A stretch of 39,984 nucleotides of DNA from positions 1,211,924 to 1,251,907 of the forward strand of contig NZ_LT546237.1 of assembly GCF_900078675.2 (NCBI RefSeq), given 5' to 3'. Made by a program: the position numbers and the translations under genes. The notes beneath the pieces were generated by a model that worked only from the letters and a program-made list of their open reading frames with translations, searched no databases and was not told the origin of the DNA. This document shows, in pieces, positions 1-8,838 of this stretch (positions are counted from its first letter, which is position 1; every line of letters begins with the position of its first letter). This DNA comes from Mycobacterium interjectum. GTDB lineage: Bacteria; Actinomycetota; Actinomycetes; Mycobacteriales; Mycobacteriaceae.

Positions 1-454
1 CCGCGAGCCGGTCGCCGTCGACGCCGAGATCCGCGGCGTTTCGCGTGACCCATTCGGTCGCTGCGTACGCGTCGTCGAACTGGGCGGGCGGCGCAGCCTC
101 CGGGGCCAGCCGGTATTCGACCGCCACGACGGTGGCATCGGCCGCCAACGCCAGTTCGCGTGCCAACGGCTCGAACGAATGGTTGGAACCCATCACCAGT
201 CCGCCCCCGTGGAAGTACACCAGTGCGGGGCCGCCAAAGGCGTTGGTGGGATTGTAAATCCGGGCGGGGAGGTCTGTGGCAGGCCCGGGGATCGCGGTGT
301 CGGTGACGGCCGCCATCTCGGGCATTGCCTCGGGCAGCGGGGCGGATTCGAGTCCGGCGCGCACCGTGGCAAGGCCGCGCTCACGCATCGAAGGGACGCT
401 GCCGAAGGAGGCGATCCGCGCGGCCGCGTCGGGATCCAGAGCGGGAGTCATCAT
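1..454 (-). CDS. HSL-type alpha/beta hydrolase, partial (C-terminus off the window)
   Basis: Reading leftward from ATG 454 (or the adjacent ATG 451) the protein begins MMTPALDPDAA and runs off the window edge after about 151 residues. It shows the oxyanion-hole motif YFHGGG near residue 81 and the strand VVAVEYRLAPE about 30 residues later, both typical of the hormone-sensitive-lipase family of esterases and lipases (Lip proteins in mycobacteria). The GDSAGG nucleophile motif lies beyond the window. The start is one base after the stop of the upstream SDR, so the two are probably co-transcribed. Such enzymes hydrolyse short or medium acyl esters or lactones; the substrate is not visible here. 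Confidence 0.85.
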   Translation of the reverse strand, partial: MMTPALDPDAAARIASFGSVPSMRERGLATVRAGLESAPLPEAMPEMAAVTDTAIPGPATDLPARIYNPTNAFGGPALVYFHGGGLVMGSNHSFEPLARELALAADATVVAVEYRLAPEAAPPAQFDDAYAATEWVTRNAADLGVDGDRLA

Positions 455-455
455 G

Positions 456-1328
456 TCATCGCTTGGTGGGGCCGAAACGGCTTTCAGCGCGCAGCATCGG
501 TCGGCTTTGTGCGGCAAGCGCATTCGCGCGCTCGGCCATCGCCGCGCCAACCGCCTCCGGTTGGGTAAGCAGATAGAAGCGACCCTCGGCGGCCTGCGCG
601 AACAACACCTCGGCGGCCATCAGCGGATCCATGGCGGCGGCTTTGACGTCCAACATCGCCGACCGCTGCGACTCGGCGGCACCAGCGTCGGTGGCCCCCG
701 CAGGGTCGACGCCACCGGCCGATTCGAAGATGTCGGACACCACCGCACCGGGCAGTACCACCTGCACATGGATGTGGTCGTCGTGCCGGGCCGCCTGGAC
801 CTCGAGATAGAGGCACTCGGTCAACGCGAGCACCGCATGCTTGCTCATGATGTAGGGCGCCTGCAAGGGGATCGCCATCACACCGCCGACCGACGACAGG
901 TTCCACACCCACGCCTGCTCGTCGGTGGCCATCATCTTGGGCAGGAACGCCTTGATGCCGTAGAAGACACCGCTGACGTTGATATCGACGACGCGCTGCC
1001 AGTTGAGCACCGGCGTGTCCCATAGGTAGCCGAACTGCTCGACCCCGGCGTTGTTGACCAGCAGACGCGCTGGGCCGAGGTCCCGGTAGACCCGCTCGGC
1101 CAGTTCTTGCATGGCATCGGGGTCGCGCACGTCGCACACGATGTCCGTCGCCGCACCCCCGGCGGCACACAGTTCGTCACGCACCGCGGCGATCGCGTCG
1201 GCGTCGATGTCGGCCAGCGCCACTGTCATGCCCAACCGGCTGGCATACCGGGCCAACCCGGCCCCGATTCCGGCGCCGGCGCCGGTGATGACGGCGACGC
1301 CGTGCGAGAAGGTGTCCCGGACGCTCAC
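456..1328 (-). CDS. Short-chain dehydrogenase/reductase (SDR)
   Basis: A 290-residue classical-type SDR from GTG 1328. The cofactor motif TGAGAGIGAG sits near residue 13, NNAG near residue 87, the catalytic serine in NLSSVGG and the catalytic pair in YIMSK. The start is fixed by a 4-nt GTGA overlap with the stop of the upstream NTF2-like gene. The C-terminal region after residue 200 is longer than in minimal 250-residue SDRs. It probably oxidises an alcohol or reduces a ketone with NAD(P), within the same operon as the acyl-CoA dehydrogenases upstream. Family assignment is secure, substrate unknown. Confidence 0.88.
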   Translation of the reverse strand: MSVRDTFSHGVAVITGAGAGIGAGLARYASRLGMTVALADIDADAIAAVRDELCAAGGAATDIVCDVRDPDAMQELAERVYRDLGPARLLVNNAGVEQFGYLWDTPVLNWQRVVDINVSGVFYGIKAFLPKMMATDEQAWVWNLSSVGGVMAIPLQAPYIMSKHAVLALTECLYLEVQAARHDDHIHVQVVLPGAVVSDIFESAGGVDPAGATDAGAAESQRSAMLDVKAAAMDPLMAAEVLFAQAAEGRFYLLTQPEAVGAAMAERANALAAQSRPMLRAESRFGPTKR

Positions 1329-1804
1329 GAACCGGCTGCGCTGCCGGCGCTCAGCTCCGACAACAGGACCGAGTTGGTGGTGTCGAGGATGACGTTCATC
1401 TCGGCGAATTCCAATCCGTTGGCGCCGCGCCGGACGCCGACGTCGACCACCCCGCTGGACACCGCGAACGGCACGAAGTTCGCGATCTGGTTGACGAAGA
1501 TGTAGAACCGGGCGCGCGTGACATCGCCGTCGACGCCGGTGCGGTGCAGGTTGGTGGCGTGGTGCCGCAACGGGTAGGGGCTCTGTTTGCGGTGCTCGGA
1601 CATCCATTCCATCACCGCGTCGCGGCCGCGCAGTTCGGGTGACATCAACTCCTCGAACGGGCTGGCGCCGGAATCGCTTCGGGTCAGGTAGTGCACGTCT
1701 TCGGCGTAGCTGACCGCGAGTTCGTCGTAATGCGCCTCGTCGTAGTCATGCCAGAACCGGGCGATGAACTCCTGAAGTTCGGGCAGGCTGATGTCGGTCG
1801 TCAT
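1325..1804 (-). CDS. SnoaL/NTF2-fold protein
   Basis: A 159-residue protein starting MTTDISLPELQEF. The N-terminal helices with FWHDYDEAHYDELAVSYAEDVHY, followed by GRDAVMEWM and the HHATN strand, are the usual layout of the SnoaL-like/NTF2-like cone fold (aromatic-ring dioxygenase small subunits, isomerases, dehydratases). Its stop overlaps the GTG of the next SDR by 4 nt. A 71-bp gap separates it from the acyl-CoA dehydrogenase upstream. No catalytic residues can be assigned, so a role as a cyclase, isomerase or hydratase in the pathway is only inference. Confidence 0.75.
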   Translation of the reverse strand: MTTDISLPELQEFIARFWHDYDEAHYDELAVSYAEDVHYLTRSDSGASPFEELMSPELRGRDAVMEWMSEHRKQSPYPLRHHATNLHRTGVDGDVTRARFYIFVNQIANFVPFAVSSGVVDVGVRRGANGLEFAEMNVILDTTNSVLLSELSAGSAAGS

Positions 1805-1875
1805 GGCGCCAGTCAACTCCGGGTGTGGTCTCGCTGACACCGCGAATGCCCGGTCAGTGGAACATGGTCTGGGCC

Positions 1876-2901
1876 TCAGCCGGTGATCAGGCTCCACAGT
1901 CCGCCGGCGCTCGCGTACAGCGCCGCGTCGGTGACCTGTTCGTCCCAGTACTGCACCGAGCCGAACTCCGAACGCCATGCGAGTGCGGCCCGGGTGAATT
2001 CGTGCAACCGGTGCTCACGGGTGGTGCCGATGGCCCCGTGCACCTGGTGGGCGTTACGCACCACCACCGAAGTCGCGTGGCCGGCGCACGACCGCGCGAC
2101 GGCGACCAGGAAACCGACATCCGGTCCCGTCCATTGACTGGACATCCCGGCGGTGAGCGCGGCCTCGGTGGTGGCCCGGGCGAGCGCGGCCTCGGTTGCG
2201 ATGTCGGACACCAGGTTTTGCACAGCCTGGAATTTCGCCAGCGGGCGGCCGAACTGGGCACGTGAGGTCGCGTGGTCGACGCACAGCTGCAGGATCCGGT
2301 CCAGGGCGGCGCACACCTGGATCGACCGCACCAGCGCCGACTTCAGCCGTAGCTGGGTGATGAGGGTAAGGCTAACCGCGGTCCCTTCCAGCCCGGCCGG
2401 ATCGGCGGCCACGGTGTCTCGTGGTTCGCCGATCAGGTTGACATCCGGTGTGATGGTGAGCATCTCGGGCGCGACGTCCGCGACGCGGTATTGGCCGTCG
2501 GCTCGCCACGCGACCACCACCCGGTCGGCCGACGCGGCCCACGGCACCTTTGTCGCGACGCCCCGTTTGTCGAGCACGCACACGGTCCGAACCGCGCCGT
2601 CCGCGGGTGCCCCGGCCGCGTCCAGTAACCAGCATGCCAATAAATCGTGCTCGGCCAACGGGATTCGAACGCCGTGGCGGACCGCGGCGGCCAACAATTC
2701 CGCGGCTTCGGTCCATGCGGCACCGCTGCCGCCCTGCTGCTCGTCGCCGGTCAGCCGGACCAGGCCGAGTTCGTCCAGCTGCCGCCACAAATCCGGATCC
2801 CGCCGGACCGCCGCGGCGGGCGGATGATTTTCGCGGTAACCGGCGAAAACGGCACCCATCATGTCGACGAGGGCGCCGTCAACGGAAGGCCCGGTGGTCA
2901 T
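1876..2901 (-). CDS. Acyl-CoA dehydrogenase, smaller subunit (FadE-like)
   Basis: A 341-residue acyl-CoA dehydrogenase homologue. The N-terminal helical domain carries DELGLVRLTGDEQQGGSG, and the C-terminal domain has the FAD-contact stretch SRAQFGRPLAKFQAVQN (near residues 222-238). It is shorter than a usual 380-residue FadE, and where its partner has GGTNEVLR it reads HGAIGTTREHRLHEF instead. Unequal adjacent subunits of this kind are known in mycobacterial heterotetrameric alpha2beta2 dehydrogenases such as FadE28-FadE29, where one subunit supplies the catalytic base. The start overlaps the stop of the larger subunit by 4 nt (ATGA), which supports 1:1 expression. Confidence 0.88.
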   Translation of the reverse strand: MTTGPSVDGALVDMMGAVFAGYRENHPPAAAVRRDPDLWRQLDELGLVRLTGDEQQGGSGAAWTEAAELLAAAVRHGVRIPLAEHDLLACWLLDAAGAPADGAVRTVCVLDKRGVATKVPWAASADRVVVAWRADGQYRVADVAPEMLTITPDVNLIGEPRDTVAADPAGLEGTAVSLTLITQLRLKSALVRSIQVCAALDRILQLCVDHATSRAQFGRPLAKFQAVQNLVSDIATEAALARATTEAALTAGMSSQWTGPDVGFLVAVARSCAGHATSVVVRNAHQVHGAIGTTREHRLHEFTRAALAWRSEFGSVQYWDEQVTDAALYASAGGLWSLITG

Positions 2902-4034
2902 CGCAGGCCCAATCCCCGCGCAACCACGCCACGCAATACCTCGTTGGTACCGCCGCGCAGCGTAAAGCCGGGCCGCTGATCTAGGGCCGCACGTACCAGG
3001 CCGGCGAACACCGAATCGGGGGAGTCCTGCAGGTCGGCGAATTCGGCGATGTCGCCCTCGGTAGTGGTGCCCAACACCTTGACCACCGCCGCGGGGAGGT
3101 CCGCGGGGTCATGTCGTTCCAGCGCGCCGGCCACGGCGGTGGACATCTGATGCACGCCGGCGACGCGCGCCACCAGCCGCCCCAGATTCGGGTCGCGAGG
3201 GACGGCGTTTGACGCCATGCGATCGGCGCAAGCCGCCAACAGCACAAACGTAGACAGGAACCGTTCGGGCCCGCTGCGTTCGAAGGCGAGCTCGGAGGTC
3301 ACCTGCTGCCAGCCGTTGCCAATCTCACCGAACACCATGGCGTCGGGAACGAAGGCCTTATCCAGGACCACCTCGTTGAAGTGGTGCGCGCCGTTCATCG
3401 AGACGATCGGCCGGATCTCGACGCCGGGCCCGCGCAAATGCACGATGAACTGGCTCAGCCCGGCGTGCCGATGCGCCGTGTCCACCGCCGCGGTGCGGGC
3501 CAAGACGATGAACGCGTGCGCCCGGTGGGCACCCGACGTCCAGACCTTGGTGCCGGACAGCGACCAGCCACCGTCGACGCGCTCGGCTCTGGTGCGCACG
3601 CTGGCCAGGTCGGAGCCGGAGTCGGGCTCACTCATGCCGATGCCGAAGAAGCGCTCCCCTCGCACGATCTGCGGCAGGAACTTCGACTTCTGCTGCTCCG
3701 TGCCGTACTTGAGCAACGACGGGGCAATCTGGCGGTCGGCGATCCAGTGCGCGGCGACGGGTGCACCGGCGGCCAGCAACTCCTCGGTGACGACGAAGCG
3801 TTCCAGGAACGACCGCCCGTGCCCGCCGTATTCGGACGGCACAGTCATGCCCAGCCAGCCGCGCGCGGCGAGCGCCGCGGTGAATTTCTCGTCCCAACCC
3901 GTCAGCCAGGCATCGACCGAGGGGGTGAACGCCCCGGCGGCCAGTTGGTCGGCGAGGAACTCGCGCACCTCGATGCGCAAGCCCTCGGTCGCCGCGGCGT
4001 CGACGCCGGCTGACGGCACCAGGCGGGGGAGCAT
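2898..4034 (-). CDS. Acyl-CoA dehydrogenase, larger subunit (FadE-like)
   Basis: A 378-residue acyl-CoA dehydrogenase from ATG 4034 (MLPRLVPSAG). Landmarks are GWLGMTVPSEYGGHG, the middle-domain flavin/substrate motif GIGMSEPDSGSDLAS, GTKVWTSGAH, and the C-terminal RGGTNEVLRGVVARGLGLR. The chosen start is where family similarity begins; the frame stays open to 4127, but that stretch lies inside the broken alcohol dehydrogenase upstream and does not resemble a FadE N-terminus. It is translationally coupled to the smaller subunit (4-nt overlap), so the pair probably forms one heteromeric enzyme that desaturates a CoA thioester, perhaps one made by the FadD encoded upstream. Confidence 0.9.
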   Translation of the reverse strand: MLPRLVPSAGVDAAATEGLRIEVREFLADQLAAGAFTPSVDAWLTGWDEKFTAALAARGWLGMTVPSEYGGHGRSFLERFVVTEELLAAGAPVAAHWIADRQIAPSLLKYGTEQQKSKFLPQIVRGERFFGIGMSEPDSGSDLASVRTRAERVDGGWSLSGTKVWTSGAHRAHAFIVLARTAAVDTAHRHAGLSQFIVHLRGPGVEIRPIVSMNGAHHFNEVVLDKAFVPDAMVFGEIGNGWQQVTSELAFERSGPERFLSTFVLLAACADRMASNAVPRDPNLGRLVARVAGVHQMSTAVAGALERHDPADLPAAVVKVLGTTTEGDIAEFADLQDSPDSVFAGLVRAALDQRPGFTLRGGTNEVLRGVVARGLGLR

Positions 4035-4258
4035 CAGCGCGTCCTCCACTTCTCGATGCGCCGCCCGTGCTCGGCGGAGCGGTGGGCCGGCGGTTGCACT
4101 GCCGCGTCCACGCGGTTGACGGTGCACGTCGTCTCGGCAGCGCGCTCGTAGCCCACCTTGATCGGGATCTCGCCGGGACTCACGCGGGGCAGGCTGACTG
4201 TTTCGATTTCGAAGGGCTTTCCCGGCCTGTCGAATCGGGCGATGCGGCCTTTGTACAC
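4034..4258 (-). pseudogene. Remnant of a zinc-type (MDR) alcohol dehydrogenase
   Basis: From ATG 4258 the first 37 residues (MYKGRIARFDRPGKPFEIE, then TVSLPRVSPGEIPIKVGY) match the N-terminal GroES-like start of medium-chain zinc alcohol dehydrogenases. After residue 37 this frame reads nonsense (ERAAETTCTVN). A neighbouring frame over the same bases reads RARCRDDVHRQ, which resembles the CGSDVHR zinc-site motif expected at that point. This suggests a frameshift near 4140-4150. Nothing of the remaining 300 or so residues is present before the next gene, which abuts directly. I read it as a frameshifted and largely deleted gene. A genuine 74-residue protein from the open frame is possible but unlikely. 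Confidence 0.6.
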
Positions 4259-4303
4259 GGAGGTTGAATCCTATCGAGCGAGCGGGGCTTGGCGAGGCGC
4301 CGG

Positions 4304-5893
4304 TTAGCTGAATACGTGCTGTTCGAAACTGAAACGCTCCCGGAGTTGGCGTTTGAGCAGTTTGCCGCTGGGGTTCTTCGGAAGGGAATCGACGAGAAAG
4401 ACCCGTTTGGGCGTTTTGAAGCCCGCCAGGTGTTGCCGGCAGTGGGCGACGATCTCCTCCTCGGTCGCGGTTTGGTCGTCGCGTAGCACGATCGCCGCCA
4501 CCACCGCCTCGACCCAGACCGGGTGCGCCAGGCCGAACACCGCGGCCTCTTCGATTCCGCTGTGCCGGTAGAGAACCTCTTCTACCTCCCGGCTCGCGAC
4601 ATTTTCACCGCCGGTCTTGATGATGTCCTTCTTGCGGTCCACGACGTGCAGCAGGCCATGCTCGTCGTAGTAGCCCAGGTCACCGGAATGAAACCAGCCT
4701 CCCCTGAACGCGGCGGCGGTGCGCTCCCGGTCGTCCAGGTAGCCCAGCATCAAATGCGGGCTGCGGTGCGCGATTTCGCCGGCGACGCCGGCGGCTACGG
4801 GATTGTCTTCCTCGTCGAGGATGACCGTTTCCACGTTGGCCGCGGGGCGACCTGCCGAACCGGCGTGCGCGTCTTGTTCATCCGGCCCCAGTACCGAGGC
4901 CAGCGGCGCCATCTCGGTCTGGCCGTAGAAATTCCACAACCGCAGATTAGGCAGCCGCCGCCGCATTTCGGCGAGGATCTCGATGGGCATCGGCGAGGCA
5001 CCGTAGTAACCCTTGCGCAGGCTCGACAGGTCCACTTCGTCGAACACCGGAGACCGCAGCAGGGAGATCCATACCGTCGGGGGAGCGAAGTAGCTGGTAA
5101 CGCCGTGCCGGTCGATCGTGCGCAGCACCGCTTCGGGGTCGGGGCGCGGCAGGATGATGCTGGTGGCGCCGAGGTAGATGTCGGTGGCCAGAAAGTTGTC
5201 CAGCTGAGCGCAGTGATACAGCGGTAGCGAATGGATCTCGACGTCGTCGTGCGACATCTCCCCGGCGACGATCGTGCTCATGTACTGCCACATGAGGCTG
5301 CGGCTGGTGTGCATGGCCGCCTTCGGGCGGGATTCGGTTCCGCTGGTGTACATCAGGCGCACCAGCTGGTCATCCTCGATGTGCGGGCTCGGGGCTGCCG
5401 TGGCGGTGCTCAGCCACCGCGCGAAGTCGTCCCAGCCGGGCACGGGCCGGTGCCCGGCCGGAAGCAGGGCGATTTTGGTGCGGACCGCCCCGCCGCGCCG
5501 CATCGCTTCTTCGGCCGTCGGCGTCAAGGCCCCTTCGACGATGAAGCCGCTAACCCGACTGTGACCGAGGATGTAGGAGATCTCCTCTGCGGTCAGCATG
5601 AAGTTGATCGGCACCAGCACCACCCCAGCGCGCGCGGTGGCGAACGCCAGCACCGCGTACTGCCAGCAGTTGTGCGCCAACAGCGCAAGGCGCTCACCAA
5701 CCCCAAAGCCGTTGTCGTACAACGCGGCCGTTGCGCGGTCCACTAGGTTTTCGAACTCGCCGAAGGTCAGCGCCACGTCGCCGTCGATGACCGCGATCTT
5801 GTCCGGCCGGCGCCGTGCCGACCGGCGGGGAATATCCCCGAGTCCATGACCGCGCGCTCGCGCGATCGCGGCGTCCAGGTCGTGAGACTGCAT
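4304..5893 (-). CDS. Acyl-CoA synthetase / AMP-dependent ligase (FadD-type)
   Basis: A 529-residue ANL-superfamily adenylate-forming ligase from ATG 5893 (MQSHDLDAAI); a GTG three codons upstream (5902) is also possible. The core motifs are all present: P-loop-like YTSGTESRPKAAMHT, YGQTEM, SGDLGYYDEHG, the hinge RKKDIIKTGGENVAS, and the C-terminal lysine in NPSGKLLKR. It should activate a carboxylic acid with ATP and load it on CoA, feeding the FadE pair downstream. It lies divergently from the BVMO at 5996 with about 100 bp between them, so the two may share a control region. Chain or ring specificity cannot be read from sequence alone. Confidence 0.9.
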   Translation of the reverse strand: MQSHDLDAAIARARGHGLGDIPRRSARRRPDKIAVIDGDVALTFGEFENLVDRATAALYDNGFGVGERLALLAHNCWQYAVLAFATARAGVVLVPINFMLTAEEISYILGHSRVSGFIVEGALTPTAEEAMRRGGAVRTKIALLPAGHRPVPGWDDFARWLSTATAAPSPHIEDDQLVRLMYTSGTESRPKAAMHTSRSLMWQYMSTIVAGEMSHDDVEIHSLPLYHCAQLDNFLATDIYLGATSIILPRPDPEAVLRTIDRHGVTSYFAPPTVWISLLRSPVFDEVDLSSLRKGYYGASPMPIEILAEMRRRLPNLRLWNFYGQTEMAPLASVLGPDEQDAHAGSAGRPAANVETVILDEEDNPVAAGVAGEIAHRSPHLMLGYLDDRERTAAAFRGGWFHSGDLGYYDEHGLLHVVDRKKDIIKTGGENVASREVEEVLYRHSGIEEAAVFGLAHPVWVEAVVAAIVLRDDQTATEEEIVAHCRQHLAGFKTPKRVFLVDSLPKNPSGKLLKRQLRERFSFEQHVFS

Positions 5894-5995
5894 GTCCGCC
5901 ACGGTAGGCGCGATCGCCCTGGACCGGGCCGCCGGCGTCCCGCTGAGTAGACAAGGCCCTGCCCGCGGCAACAGGTCGCCCCGATACTCGGTGAC

Positions 5996-7927
5996 ATGAG
6001 CGCTGGCGTCCCCGTGACGACTGAAGGCACCGGACGGGCGGAACTGGATCCCGACCAGTTGCGGGCCAACCTGCGGCAGGCCGACCCCGGGGTGCTGGTC
6101 GCCGTACTCGCGCAACTGCTCGGCGATCCGGCGGTGGCCGACCGGTTCGGGCCGAAGATCAGTTACGTGCCCGACCCGCCGGAGCAGGCCGGCGTGACCG
6201 ACCCCGCGACCGCCGCCGAGCTGGTCGAGGCAGTGGTGGCGGCCCTGCAATCACCGCGCCCGGCCGACGCCCTGCCGGCCGACGACGCCGGCCTGTTCGC
6301 CCGGATCGCCCCGGCGGCACTCGGGGGACCCGTCGGCCCCGAGTACCTTCAGCTGCTGTTGGAACAGGGCGGATTTCAGCCCTCGCAGCCCGTTCTGCCG
6401 CGCACCGCCAAGCTGTCCCCCGATTTCCGGGTCGTCATCGTCGGCGCGGGAATCGCCGGCATGACCGCCGCACTGGCATGCGCGGACGCCGGCATCGACT
6501 ACCAGATCTTCGATCGCAACGCCGAGGTCGGCGGCACTTGGTACACCACCACCTACCCGGGCATCGGTGTGGACACCCCGTCGGCGTACTACTCGCTGTC
6601 GCGCGACGTCAACGGTGACTGGTCGAGCTACTACCCCCAGGGCGCGGAATACCAGGCCTACCTGGTGTCCGTGGCGGAGAAGAACAAGCTAAGAGAGCGC
6701 ACCCGGTTCGGCACCGAGGTGGAAGCGCTGTGGTGGGACGAGCAGCGGCACCGGTGGCAAATCCACGCGGCGGGTCCCGACGGCAGCCGTGACGTCAGTT
6801 ACGCCAACGTGGTGATCCCCGCCGCCGGTTATCTCAACCGGCCGCGCTGGCCCGATCTGGCGGGGCGAGAGACGTTCTCGGGGGTGTCGATTCACTCTGC
6901 AGAATGGGATCCGGATCTGGACCTCACCGGCAAGCGGGTCGCCGTGATCGGCGCTGGGTGCACCGCGGTCCAGATCGTCGATGCGTGCGTGGACGAGGTG
7001 GCCCATCTCACGGTCTTCCAGCGTCAGCCGCACTGGGTGGCGCCGCGGCGGCGCCTGTCGGACGACGTGCCCGCCCACCAGCGGTGGCTGAGCACCCGGG
7101 TGCCGTTCTACGCCAATTGGGTTCGGCTGAAGTCCTATTGGGGCACCGCGGACAACAACTACCCGGTGATCCTGCACGATCCCGATTGGGCGGCCGAGCA
7201 CCTGTCCATCTCACCCGCCAACGACGCCCTGTTGCGGATGTGCATGGACTACATCGACCGGGTCTTCGGTGCCGGCAGTGAACTCGCCCGCAAGGTCACG
7301 CCGGACTTCGCGCCCTACGGCAAGCGGATCATCCGCGATCCCGGCGGGTACTACGCGGCGCTGGCGCGCGAGCATGTCGACGTCGAGGCGAGCGAACCGG
7401 CCCAGGTCAACGAGGCGGGCATGGTGACGGCCGACGGCCGGCAGATCGACCTCGATGTCATCGTCTATGCGACCGGGTACTACCTGGATTTCCTCTCCAA
7501 CGTGGACATTCGCGGCCGCGACGGCAAGCGGCTGGCCGACGAGTGGGGTGACATTCCACGCGCCTACCGCGGCGGTATGGTGCCGGGTTTCCCCAACCTG
7601 TTCATCTCTTCGGCGCCCAATTACAGCCCCGGACACGGTGCCGGCCATAACTTCGGCGTCGAGGTGATGGTGCACTACGTCATGGAATGCCTGCAGTTGA
7701 TGGCGCTTCGCAAAGCATCCGTGATGGAGGTCAAGCGACGTGCCTACGAAGGCTACGTCGCCGACATCGACAAGACCATGGCCGGCACGGTCTGGTGCCA
7801 TACCCCGTCGGCACACACCTACTACCGCTCCGGCGGGGGGCGAATCGTGACCGCGTTCCCGTACCGGCTGGTCGATTTCTGGCGTGACCATCGCGCTCCA
7901 GCCGAGCAGGATCTTGAGCTGCGATGA
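5996..7927 (+). CDS. Type I Baeyer-Villiger monooxygenase, HAPMO-like
   Basis: A 643-residue flavoprotein with two dinucleotide folds, GAGIAG at 150-155 (FAD) and GAGCTA near 320 (NADPH), separated by the BVMO fingerprint in the variant form FSGVSIHSAEWD (294-305). About 140 residues of helical N-terminal extension precede the FAD fold. That architecture and total length match 4-hydroxyacetophenone monooxygenase rather than the 540-residue cyclohexanone monooxygenase type. It would insert oxygen next to a ketone to give an ester or lactone. The stop overlaps the SDR start by 4 nt (ATGA), suggesting the SDR makes the ketone or processes the product. Confidence 0.9.
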   Translation: MSAGVPVTTEGTGRAELDPDQLRANLRQADPGVLVAVLAQLLGDPAVADRFGPKISYVPDPPEQAGVTDPATAAELVEAVVAALQSPRPADALPADDAGLFARIAPAALGGPVGPEYLQLLLEQGGFQPSQPVLPRTAKLSPDFRVVIVGAGIAGMTAALACADAGIDYQIFDRNAEVGGTWYTTTYPGIGVDTPSAYYSLSRDVNGDWSSYYPQGAEYQAYLVSVAEKNKLRERTRFGTEVEALWWDEQRHRWQIHAAGPDGSRDVSYANVVIPAAGYLNRPRWPDLAGRETFSGVSIHSAEWDPDLDLTGKRVAVIGAGCTAVQIVDACVDEVAHLTVFQRQPHWVAPRRRLSDDVPAHQRWLSTRVPFYANWVRLKSYWGTADNNYPVILHDPDWAAEHLSISPANDALLRMCMDYIDRVFGAGSELARKVTPDFAPYGKRIIRDPGGYYAALAREHVDVEASEPAQVNEAGMVTADGRQIDLDVIVYATGYYLDFLSNVDIRGRDGKRLADEWGDIPRAYRGGMVPGFPNLFISSAPNYSPGHGAGHNFGVEVMVHYVMECLQLMALRKASVMEVKRRAYEGYVADIDKTMAGTVWCHTPSAHTYYRSGGGRIVTAFPYRLVDFWRDHRAPAEQDLELR

Positions 7928-8811
7928 ACCAATTGCTCTCCGGTAAAACGGCTTTGGTCACCGGTAGCAGCCGGGGGATCGGCCGCGCGATCGCCCAGCG
8001 GTTGGCCGCCGAGGGTGCCATTGTGGCGATCACCGCCCGTTCGCAGACGCCGTCCCTGTCTGCGCGCGCCGGCGCGGCCGCGACTCTGCCCGGCACGATC
8101 GCCGAGACGGTTGATTTGATCGAGTCCGGAGGTGGGCAGGCATTCGGCGTCGTGGCCGAGCTGGAGGACGCCGAGCAGCGTGACGGCCTGGTCGACGCGG
8201 TGCTCGCCCGCACCGGCCGCATCGACATCCTGGTCAACAACGCGGGGTTCGCCGACTACTCGCTGGTCGAGAACATGAGCCTGGAAACGTTCGACCGTAC
8301 CGTCGAGCATTACCTGCGCGTGCCGTTCGTCCTGACGAAATCCGTTGTGCCGCATATGCGCAAGCAGGGTGGCGGCTGGATCGTCAACATCGGCTCGGTC
8401 ACCGGCGTCGCCCCCGTCCGCCCGTATCGGGAATACAACAAGACCGCGGGCGACGTGATCTACGCGTCCATGAAGGCCGCGCTGCACCGGTTCACGCAAG
8501 GGGTGGCCGCCGAACTGCTCGACGCGAATATCGCGGTCAATTGCGTTGGGCCGTCGACTGCTGTCCGCACGCCCGGCGCGGCGCAACTGATCCCTGATTC
8601 GTTTCCGACCGAGCCGGTCGAGTACCTGGCCGAGACGGTGCTGGCGATGTGCCACCTGCCCGCCGCGGAGCGCACCGGCTTGGTCGCGTTCAGCCTGCAC
8701 TATCCCTGGTCGCAGCAGTTGCCGGTGCACAGCCTCGACGGGAGCGAGGTGCTGCGACCCCAGGAACCGCCGCCGACTGCCAATCCGAACATCGCGCCCG
8801 CCGGATTCTGA
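7924..8811 (+). CDS. Short-chain dehydrogenase/reductase coupled to the BVMO
   Basis: A 295-residue SDR with TGSSRGIGRA near residue 13, NNAGF, the serine in NIGSVTG and the YASMK catalytic pair. Between the cofactor fold and NNAG there is an insertion (SQTPSLSARAGAAATLPG) reminiscent of SDRs with a longer cofactor-binding loop. It also has a C-terminal extension (SLDGSEVLRPQ onward) of about 35 residues. It is translationally coupled to the BVMO by a 4-nt overlap. The likely role is interconversion of the alcohol and ketone that the BVMO acts on. It ends 27 bp before the convergent Dabb gene. Confidence 0.88.
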   Translation: MNQLLSGKTALVTGSSRGIGRAIAQRLAAEGAIVAITARSQTPSLSARAGAAATLPGTIAETVDLIESGGGQAFGVVAELEDAEQRDGLVDAVLARTGRIDILVNNAGFADYSLVENMSLETFDRTVEHYLRVPFVLTKSVVPHMRKQGGGWIVNIGSVTGVAPVRPYREYNKTAGDVIYASMKAALHRFTQGVAAELLDANIAVNCVGPSTAVRTPGAAQLIPDSFPTEPVEYLAETVLAMCHLPAAERTGLVAFSLHYPWSQQLPVHSLDGSEVLRPQEPPPTANPNIAPAGF

Positions 8812-8838
8812 CTGAACGTCCGAGTCGCGATCGGCCGG

